This document shows positions 7,026 through 12,596 of a stretch of DNA of 14,542 nt, in pieces (the stretch's first letter is position 1; each line of letters starts with the position of its first letter). The stretch lies in the NCBI GenBank assembly GCA_050011895.1, contig JBEKIF010000083.1:1-14542 (forward strand), written 5' to 3'. The notes beneath the pieces are model-generated. The model worked only from the letters and a program-made list of their open reading frames with translations, did not search any database and had not been told where the DNA came from. The translations under genes were made by a program, and so were the position numbers. Source of the DNA: DATBGO01 sp050011895 (GTDB lineage: Bacteria > Actinomycetota > Actinomycetes > Streptosporangiales > Streptosporangiaceae).

Positions 7026-7294
7026 CGCCAAACCTCCGCCACCGGCCGCCGAGTCCCGGCTGCCGCCCTAGTCCCATCCGGCGTAGGGTCCCGGAACGCC
7101 CGCCGCCACCGTTTCCGGCTCCCCGGGAGCCAGAACCCGACCACCCCACGACAGCCCGGGAGACGGGTTGTGCGTGCACAAGCCCGCACCCTCGTCACCC
7201 GCGCCACGCAGGAAGCAGCAGTTGCCAGCGCAATCACCGCAGGAGTGCCGGCAGTGGCGGGCTCGGGGCATTGCCATCCCTCCAGGCAGCCCGG

Positions 7295-7995
7295 TCAGCG
7301 GAACCGGGCCTTGATGAAGGCGGTCGAGCTTCTCCGCCACAAGTACACGATCGCGCCCAGGCCGGCCAGCCAGCCGAGAACCGTCAGCACCCGCACAGCC
7401 GCCGGCCACGGGCTGAGCGCCGACAGTTCCCCGGGCCCGATAAGCACAGCCACCGTGCGCAGGCCGAAAGCACGCACGCCAGGGTCCGTGCCGTGATACT
7501 GCCCTTGGCGGTCCAGCGCGCCATGAGCAGAAACAACACCACCCCGGCCAGGTTGACGGCGGCCGCCTGGGTGAACGTCGCGGTCGTCGCCGTGCCGATC
7601 AGGTTCCTGGCCATCGGGGTCCTCGCGAGCACCTCCCGCAGCTCGCTTCTCGTCGCGATGTCGGCGATCGCCGCCGCGAGGCTCACCGCCGCGCCGGCAT
7701 ACATCAGCCAGACGGCGTTACGCACCGACCGGGGCGGCCTGACCGCCGCGATGGAGCCGCGCTCGGCGTCCAGGGCGTCGGCCGCGATCACATCGGGGTC
7801 GCCGAGCTGGCCGAGGATGCCGCGGATCGCGTCGTCACCCTCCTGACTGTCCGGCCCGAGCTGGAGCCGGGCGTCGGCGATGTGCTGAGTAACCCCTTCG
7901 ATGATGTCCTGCCGCCGGTCGGCGGGCAGGCCAGCGAGCGCGGCCCGCAACCGCCGCAGGTAGTTGTCCACCAGCGGGCTGTTGGTGGTGCTCAT
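7295..7995 (-). pseudogene. HAAS-domain (DUF1700-like) membrane protein, frameshifted
   Basis: Residues 1-80 are a HAAS-type cytoplasmic domain: VDNYLRRLRAALAGLPADRR, QDIIEGVTQHI and the GQLGDPDVIAADAL motif. Membrane segments follow at about 94-114 and 141-159. Near base 7477 (residue 172) the frame breaks. The original frame runs into a Cys/Arg-rich tail, while the next frame carries a natural continuation: AFGLRTVAVLIGPGELSALS, then the membrane segment VRVLTVLGWLAGLGAIVYLW and a basic end to TGA at 7295. One missing base would join them into about 233 residues with three membrane segments. The ATG lies 1 base after the PadR stop with GGGGAC before it, so the two are co-transcribed. In this common pair PadR controls the HAAS gene. 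It could be a real mutation or a sequencing error. Confidence 0.7.
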
Positions 7996-7996
7996 G

Positions 7997-8341
7997 TCAC
8001 GTCCCCTCGGTCAGCAGGCGGTCGACGGTTTCGCGGAACGTGGCCCATTGCCCGGCGAATGCCTTGAGAGCCGCCGTCCCCTCGGTGGTCAGCGAGTAGT
8101 AGCGCCGCGGCGGCCCCTGCGGGGATTCCCGCCAGGCACTGTCCACCAGCCCGTCGCGGCGCAGCCGGCTCAGCAGCGGATAGATAGTCCCCTCGCTTGT
8201 CACCAGGCCGTCAGCCTCAGCCAGCGCGTGGGCGAGCTCGAAGCCGTACCACTCCCGCCGGCGCAGCAGCGCGAGTACGCAGTACTCGATCGCGCCGCGG
8301 CGCATCTGGGTCATCAGCTTCGATGCCTCGCCAGGTACCAT
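7997..8341 (-). CDS. PadR-family transcriptional regulator
   Basis: A 114-residue protein with the compact PadR winged helix. IEYCVLALLRRREWYGFELA comes first, then the recognition region GLVTSEGTIYPLLSRLRRDG (45-64), the wing LVDSAWRESPQGPPRRYYSL and TTEG, and a C-terminal dimer helix (FAGQWATFRETVDRLL). The signature GTIYPLL...R...GL and the RRYYSLT strand make the family certain. PadR proteins repress by binding an operator at their own promoter, and many respond to antibiotics or cell-envelope stress. The HAAS membrane protein follows at once, the usual partner in actinomycetes and Firmicutes. ATG 8341 is favoured by a -10 box just upstream; ATG 8314 (MTQMRRGAIEY) is an in-frame alternative closer to the usual family start. 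Confidence 0.9.
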   Translation of the reverse strand: MVPGEASKLMTQMRRGAIEYCVLALLRRREWYGFELAHALAEADGLVTSEGTIYPLLSRLRRDGLVDSAWRESPQGPPRRYYSLTTEGTAALKAFAGQWATFRETVDRLLTEGT

Positions 8342-8348
8342 GCACTAC

Positions 8349-8354
8349 AAGATA
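8349..8354 (-). promoter_or_regulatory. -10 box of the PadR-HAAS operon
   Basis: The minus strand reads TATCTT, ending 7 bases before the ATG at 8341, which suggests a leaderless transcript. The surrounding GGTATCTTGTAGTGC contains the ATCTTGTA-type sequence often seen in PadR operators, so self-repression is likely. This rests on general pattern knowledge, not on a measured site. Confidence 0.4.
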
Positions 8355-8560
8355 CCACCTTGGGCGGCCGACGGGTCCATGCGCGAGTGCGCGCCGCGGG
8401 TGGCCGGGCACAGCACGCCGAGTTGCCGCAGCACAGTGGCCGCCGCGGACAGCCAGCTGCTCGGGGACCGCATCGGGCCAGCAAGGCGCCGGCGCCGATC
8501 AACCCGATCTGCGCCGCACCGCCACCCAGCATTAAACGAGCCACCGTCGCCCGTAACGGC

Positions 8561-8607
8561 GGCGATGCGCGCCTCGCGAATATCCAGACAGGATCACTGA
8601 ATGTGAC
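8561..8607 (+). repeat. 47-base dispersed repeat, copy B
   Basis: Copy B matches 5603-5649 at 37 of 47 positions without gaps and has the same orientation. It directly abuts the coding-like remnant that begins about 20 bases downstream. Confidence 0.6.
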
Positions 8608-8627
8608 GGGCTCGCAGGGGACGAAAG

Positions 8628-8789
8628 CTCCTGATCGCCGACTCGGCGCGTGTCCACGAGGCCTATGCCAAACAGCTAGCCGGGTACAAATCAGCCGATT
8701 ATGAGTCCAGCAGGTATATTGCGTACTGGGCGGTCACTTCAGAGAACTGGCCTATCTCGCAGTTCGGTCTCGTCTGGGGCAGCCCATAG
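8628..8789 (+). pseudogene. unassigned coding-like remnant
   Basis: An open frame of 53 codons ends in TAG at 8787-8789. It reads LLIADSARVHEAYAKQLAGY, KSADYESSRYIAYWAVTSEN, WPISQFGLVWGSP, a composition typical of a folded globular protein with aromatic residues and balanced charge. There is no ATG or GTG start: upstream the frame runs through basic residues to a stop at 8604. It is therefore probably the 3' end of a lost gene, or a gene with a rare CTG start at 8631. I do not recognise the family. Confidence 0.35.
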
Positions 8790-8900
8790 CCCGGGCGACC
8801 ATTCACACAGGCCGACCACGAAGGCCCTTGAGGCGGCCAATTTGGCTTCTACGATGTGGAACGTGACATACCGATGCCAACCCGGCGTGGCGGCTGGTTG

Positions 8901-10145
8901 TCATTGGTGCCGGCTGCTGAGGAAGAAGTGGAGGTGGGCGGCGAGGGCCTCGGAGTCGGTGGCTGCGCCGTGGATGTAGGTAGAGGCGCGGGTACGGAGC
9001 ACCGGCAGGCCGAGGATGTAGAGTCCGGGGGCGCCGGTGACCACGCCGCCGTCGTGGCGGATACGGCCGGTGCGGTCACGCACGGGGATGTCGAGCCAGG
9101 AGTGGTCGGGCCGGAAGCCCGTCGCCCACAGCACCGTGGTGATCTCCCCGCTGGTCAGGTCTAGCGCCAGGGGCGAGCCGGGATTTACGCGCGTGGGTGC
9201 GAAGCGGTGCGGTGGCGGGAGCTCGCCGTCGAGGCCCGACATCGTGGCCCACTGGTCAGCCCGGTTCAAGAACCGGTTCATTTTCAGGTCGGCGAGCGCG
9301 CAGGTGTTGGCGAGGGACCCGGAGAACTGGGCCACCCCGTCGACGACACGGCCGAGGCGGCCCACGATGCTGATTCCTTGCGCCGTGAGCGTGTTGAGGT
9401 CGGTCGTGACGGCTTCGGGGGTTCCGGTGAGCTGCGGGGAGGGCAGGTGGCGGGCCCGGGTTAGATCGTCGATCTGGTCGTAGCGTTCGGCCAGCAGGCC
9501 CGTGGCCTCCAGCCACCAGAAGATGTCGCGGCCGCGGTAGGCGCGGGGCAGCCGGACGTGCTCGCCGACCGCCAGGGTCACCGGGCGGCCCGACCGGTGA
9601 ATCTCGCTGGCGAGCTGAACGCCGGTGGCGGACGCGCCGACGACGAGGACTCCGCCGTCGGGGAGCTGGCCTGGATCGCGGTAGGCGAGCGGAGTAAGCG
9701 TCATGATCGACGGGGGGACGGCGCCGGCGACGGCTGGGATCGCTGGCAGGTTGCACGCGCCGGTCGCCAGTACCACGGTCCGGGCGGAGAGGACGTCGTC
9801 GTTGGCGTGGATCTCGAAGCCCTGCGGCGCGGCGCGCACGGTGTGCACGGTCGTGGCGGTGCACACCGGTGCGGCGGTGAGACGAGCGTAGCGGGTGAGG
9901 GTGGCGGCGACGTCCGCGGCGGGCATGAAGCCGTCGGGGTCATCGCCCGCGTAGTTATGGCCGGGGAGCCGGGTCTGCCAGTTCGGGGTGAGCAGCCGCA
10001 GGCTCGGCCAGCGCTGGGTCCGCCACGAGTTCGCCACCTCACCGCGCTCGAGGACGACATGGTCGATCGAGCGTTCGGTGAGGCGGCGGCTCATGGCCAG
10101 GCCGGCGTGCCCGGCACCTACGACAGCTGCCGTGGTCTGGATCAT
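8901..10145 (-). CDS. FAD/NAD(P)-dependent flavin oxidoreductase (FMO-like)
   Basis: A 414-residue two-dinucleotide-binding flavoprotein. The FAD site is at the start: AAVVGAGHAGLAMSRRL (GxGxxG at 10-15) with the acidic ribose-binding E33 in VVLERGE. The NAD(P) site is GGVLVVGASATGVQLASEI (164-182). A third mark, LWATGFRPDHSW (339-350), is the ATG motif shared by FMO and related flavin enzymes. It resembles the CzcO/TrkA-type group. The Baeyer-Villiger fingerprint (FxGxxxHxxxW) is not seen, so N- or S-oxygenation or a simple oxidoreductase role is likelier. It is cytoplasmic. ATG 10145 is 21 bases after the OsmC stop, in the same operon as the P450, with which it could share a substrate. Substrate unknown. 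Confidence 0.88.
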   Translation of the reverse strand: MIQTTAAVVGAGHAGLAMSRRLTERSIDHVVLERGEVANSWRTQRWPSLRLLTPNWQTRLPGHNYAGDDPDGFMPAADVAATLTRYARLTAAPVCTATTVHTVRAAPQGFEIHANDDVLSARTVVLATGACNLPAIPAVAGAVPPSIMTLTPLAYRDPGQLPDGGVLVVGASATGVQLASEIHRSGRPVTLAVGEHVRLPRAYRGRDIFWWLEATGLLAERYDQIDDLTRARHLPSPQLTGTPEAVTTDLNTLTAQGISIVGRLGRVVDGVAQFSGSLANTCALADLKMNRFLNRADQWATMSGLDGELPPPHRFAPTRVNPGSPLALDLTSGEITTVLWATGFRPDHSWLDIPVRDRTGRIRHDGGVVTGAPGLYILGLPVLRTRASTYIHGAATDSEALAAHLHFFLSSRHQ

Positions 10146-10166
10146 GCGGACATCCGGGGCGTGGCC

Positions 10167-10727
10167 TCAGGCCAGCTCGACGAGCACCTTGGTCGGGTTG
10201 GTCACGATGTCGAAGACCGCCGAGCGCTTCTGCGATTGGGCGATCAGCGCTTCGAGGTCCTCGCGGGAGGCGTCGGCGTCGATGGCGAACCGGACGGTGA
10301 CCGCCTCGAACCCGTTGCGGATGTCGGGGTCGGCGCCCAGGATGCCCAGGACGTTCATCTGGCCCTCGATGGTGGCGGTGACCGACCGGAGCTGGATGTC
10401 CCGGTACTGGGCGACCGCGGCCACGCCGGCGGTCAGGCAGCTGGCCAGGCCGACCAGAACGACCTCCACGGGCGTAGCGCCGTTGTCCGCGGACGCGAAA
10501 CACTCGGGGTGGTCGACGTCGTACTCGTACGTGTTGCGGTGCTGCTGCTCGGCGCCCAGCCCGGTGAACCCGGTCACGGTGGAGTGGCTGTGGGTACCGT
10601 TGCGCCAGGTGCAGCTAGCCCGCCAGGTGAATTCGGCCGCTTCCGGCGCGGCGGACAGCGCCTCGCGGGCCCCGAGCAGGGCCTGGACGTTCACGCCGTT
10701 GTCGACCGGGCTGTCGGTGATGGTCAT
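10167..10727 (-). CDS. OsmC-family protein, internal start
   Basis: This is the OsmC portion as a separate product of 186 residues. OsmC proteins are dimeric thiol peroxidases that reduce organic hydroperoxides with a Cys pair. Here the first conserved Cys is C97 in VEVVLVGLASCLTAGVAAV, preceded by the usual NGATP. The second position, normally Cys-Pro at the start of a helix, reads QKRSAVFDIVTNPTKV (165-180) with no Cys, so the resolving thiol must come from elsewhere or the protein has another role. A subgroup with SAVFDIVTNP is common in actinomycetes. ATG 10727 has AAGGAG 6 bases upstream (10734-10739), far better than expected by chance inside a P450 frame. The flavoprotein gene follows 21 bases after the stop. 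Confidence 0.8.
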   Translation of the reverse strand: MTITDSPVDNGVNVQALLGAREALSAAPEAAEFTWRASCTWRNGTHSHSTVTGFTGLGAEQQHRNTYEYDVDHPECFASADNGATPVEVVLVGLASCLTAGVAAVAQYRDIQLRSVTATIEGQMNVLGILGADPDIRNGFEAVTVRFAIDADASREDLEALIAQSQKRSAVFDIVTNPTKVLVELA

Positions 10728-12002
10728 CGGTGTCTCCTTGGGTTGGGTGGATCGGACATGGTCATCCCGGCCGTAGGCCGGACCGAGAACGACGGGGAGT
10801 GCGACGAGGCCGCGCAGGACTAGGCCGTCGCCGTGGGCCCAGGCCAGGGCGTCTCGGCCGGTGGCGAGCCGCAGGTCCGGGTAGCGGATGAGCAGGGTCT
10901 CGAAGGCGACTTTGGCTTCCAGCCGGGCCAGCGGGGCGCCCAGGCAGTAGTGGATGCCGTGGCCGAACCCGAGGTTCGGCCCATCGCCGCGGCCGATGTC
11001 GAGCACGTCGGGGGCCGGGAACCGGCCCGGATCGCGGTTGGCCGCCGCCAGGCATACCAGCACCTGCTCGTGGCCCGGGATCTGCACGCCGTCGACGGTC
11101 ACCGGCTCGGCCGTCACCCGGAACGTGGCGTGCGGTACCGGGGCGGTGAAGCGGATGAGCTCGTCGATCGCCGCGGGAAGCTGCCCGGGATCAGCCAGCA
11201 GCGCTTGGAGCTGGCCGGGGTGATCCAGCAGGGCCACCATCCCGTTTCCGATCAGGCTGGCCGTGGTGTCGTGGCCGGCGACCACGAGCTGGAACAGGCT
11301 CGACAGCAGCTCCTGCGTGGTGAGCGCGTCGCTTTCGGTGGCGGCGATCAGGACGCTGACGAGATCGCCGGCTGGGCTCCGGCGCTTGGCGTCGACCAGT
11401 TCGCGCAGGTAGGCCACGATGCCGTCCGACGCCTCGACCGCCTCCGGCGGAGGGTCACCGGCCCACCCGGTCAGCAGCACCTGGAACCAGGCGTGCAGGC
11501 GCGGGCGGGCGGCGGCGGGGATGCCGAGCAGTTCGCCGATCACCCCGAACGGCAGGGGGTAGGCGTATCCCTCGATGAGGTCGACCGTGGCGCCCGGGCC
11601 GGCGTCGTCCAGCGCGTCGAGGAGGTTGTCGGCGATGCCCCGGATGGCAGGCTCCAGCGCGGCGACCCTGGACGGCACGAAAGCCCGGGATACCAGGCGC
11701 CGCAGCCGGGTGTGGTCAGGCGGGTCGACGTTGAGCATGTGCCGCGAGAACTCCGGCCCAGGCAGGCCTTCGGCCACGACATCGCCGGCCTCTTCGAGCG
11801 CGGCGAGCATGTCCTTGGAGATGCGGGGGTCGTTGAGCGCTTGCCGGGCCGCGTCGTAGCCGAGCACGACCCAGGCCCGGTGGCCGTCAGCCAGGCGCAC
11901 CCGCTGCACCGGGCACCGGGTCCGGGCGTCGGCGAAGTGGCTGAACGGGTCATCGCGGATCGCTGGTGCCCAGCCGCCCCAGGTGGTCAGGGTGTCAGTC
12001 AT
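10167..12002 (-). CDS. cytochrome P450 in frame with an OsmC-family domain
   Basis: One reading frame of 611 residues. Residues 1-404 are a soluble actinobacterial class I P450: I-helix oxygen-binding motif AGHDTT (242-247), K-helix E-x-x-R (ELIR, 281-284) and heme motif FGHGIHYCLG (346-355) with axial C353. It needs a separate ferredoxin and reductase. Where such P450s stop (after LRGLVALPVVL), this frame goes on through about 20 residues that look like translated spacer and enters an OsmC domain at M426. An AAGGAG site lies before that ATG, so OsmC can also be made alone. The P450 ATG overlaps the end of the SnoaL-like gene by 8 bases (GACCATGACTGA), so translation is coupled. Either a true fusion or loss of the P450 stop codon; substrate unknown. 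Confidence 0.85.
   Translation of the reverse strand: MTDTLTTWGGWAPAIRDDPFSHFADARTRCPVQRVRLADGHRAWVVLGYDAARQALNDPRISKDMLAALEEAGDVVAEGLPGPEFSRHMLNVDPPDHTRLRRLVSRAFVPSRVAALEPAIRGIADNLLDALDDAGPGATVDLIEGYAYPLPFGVIGELLGIPAAARPRLHAWFQVLLTGWAGDPPPEAVEASDGIVAYLRELVDAKRRSPAGDLVSVLIAATESDALTTQELLSSLFQLVVAGHDTTASLIGNGMVALLDHPGQLQALLADPGQLPAAIDELIRFTAPVPHATFRVTAEPVTVDGVQIPGHEQVLVCLAAANRDPGRFPAPDVLDIGRGDGPNLGFGHGIHYCLGAPLARLEAKVAFETLLIRYPDLRLATGRDALAWAHGDGLVLRGLVALPVVLGPAYGRDDHVRSTQPKETPMTITDSPVDNGVNVQALLGAREALSAAPEAAEFTWRASCTWRNGTHSHSTVTGFTGLGAEQQHRNTYEYDVDHPECFASADNGATPVEVVLVGLASCLTAGVAAVAQYRDIQLRSVTATIEGQMNVLGILGADPDIRNGFEAVTVRFAIDADASREDLEALIAQSQKRSAVFDIVTNPTKVLVELA
10734..10739 (-). promoter_or_regulatory. 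ribosome binding site before the OsmC start
   Basis: AAGGAG on the minus strand sits 6 bases before the ATG at 10727. It lies inside the P450-OsmC reading frame and supports separate initiation of OsmC. Confidence 0.7.
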
Positions 12003-12417
12003 GGTCGCCCTCGGGCCGGTAACCCGTGCAGAGCAGGTCGAGCCGGGCGATGCGGCCGCTGTTGTCGGTGTCGGCGTAGGCCTGCTGCTCGACGGTGAAC
12101 CAGCCCGTACCAAGCCGCTCCGCCCGGAGCCGGAGCCGCCAGTGCAGGTGCAGGCGGCCACCGATCTCGCCGGCGGCGGCCTCGACGAGCTCGAAATCCT
12201 CGGTGTCGGCGAACCAGCGCTCGAACCGGTGTGCGATCGCGTCGGCGCCGGCCCACTCCCGCAAGCCCGAAGGCAGCAAGGCGCGCAGGCAGGCGTCAGC
12301 GGCGAGCGCGCCGCCGAGCCGGGCGAAGTCCTGAGCGGCGAGGCCCTCGAGGAACGACCCGGCCGGGACGGACGCGGGCACTACGCTGCCCACCTGGTGG
12401 TTGCGGCGTGTCGTCAT
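11995..12417 (-). CDS. NTF2/SnoaL-like protein
   Basis: A 140-residue protein. An N-terminal helix (SFLEGLAAQDFARLGGAL), WAGADAIAHRFERWFADT, then strands (FELVEAAAGEIGGRLHLHWR, LRLRAERLGTGWFTVEQQAY and IARLDLLCTGYRP) form the cone-shaped alpha+beta fold of NTF2-like/SnoaL proteins. Members include polyketide cyclases, ketosteroid isomerases, hydroxylases and ligand carriers. No catalytic set can be assigned. The frame is open to 12699, but ATG 12417 is chosen because sequence before it has no family resemblance and a -10-like TACAAC lies 7 bases upstream. The TGA overlaps the P450 ATG by 8 bases. As first gene of the operon its product may bind or prepare the P450's substrate; this is inference. 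Confidence 0.75.
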   Translation of the reverse strand: MTTRRNHQVGSVVPASVPAGSFLEGLAAQDFARLGGALAADACLRALLPSGLREWAGADAIAHRFERWFADTEDFELVEAAAGEIGGRLHLHWRLRLRAERLGTGWFTVEQQAYADTDNSGRIARLDLLCTGYRPEGDHD

Positions 12418-12423
12418 GGAACC

Positions 12424-12429
12424 GTTGTA
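12424..12429 (-). promoter_or_regulatory. putative -10 of the SnoaL-P450 operon
   Basis: TACAAC on the minus strand ends 7 bases before the A of the ATG at 12417, which fits a leaderless start. The box matches the TANNNT pattern only partly and no clear -35 is present, as is common at activator-dependent promoters. Confidence 0.3.
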
Positions 12430-12455
12430 AGGGCGCAGGCTGTCATCGTGGTATC

Positions 12456-12467
12456 GGGGAATTCCCC
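12456..12467. promoter_or_regulatory. perfect 12-base palindrome, probable operator
   Basis: GGGGAATTCCCC lies in the gap between the divergent regulator and the SnoaL-P450 operon. Its centre is about 44 bases upstream of the presumed operon start, where an activator that contacts polymerase would bind. It is likely a site for the adjacent ATPase regulator, but this is inference. Confidence 0.5.
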
Positions 12468-12596
12468 TACATGGCTGAATGGGCTGGGCAGCCTCAGCCC
12501 TCGCTGGGCGAGTGATGGCGGCGGCGCGATAGGCCGTCGTATGCTCGGGTATGGCCTCGTGGCTCCACGGATAGATGACATGGGCGGGGCAGTCGG

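Larger units (their letters stand above)
8342..8900. other. degenerate stretch, no intact gene
   Basis: About 560 bases between the PadR start and the flavoprotein stop. It contains repeat copy B and the coding-like remnant at 8628-8789. On the minus strand near 8440-8540, short frames rich in Gly and Ala (GGGAAQIGLIGAGALL) look like a membrane or nucleotide-binding segment but are broken on both sides. Confidence 0.4.

Noticed and set aside
6869..7846. 325-codon plus-strand open frame
   Set aside because: It lies opposite the glycosyltransferase start and the HAAS gene, with low-complexity Arg/Pro/Ser composition and no start signal.
9558..10823. 421-codon plus-strand open frame opposite the flavoprotein and OsmC
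   Set aside because: It is antisense to two well-supported genes and shows no domain.
10833..12098. 421-codon plus-strand open frame opposite the P450
   Set aside because: It is antisense to a P450 with all catalytic motifs; its Gly/Arg/Val composition is typical of an antisense shadow.
12003..12161. Upstream extension of the P450 by 53 residues
   Set aside because: The extension is low-complexity Thr/Ser/Pro/Gly, lies inside the SnoaL-like gene, and the family start MTDTL... at 12002 is normal.
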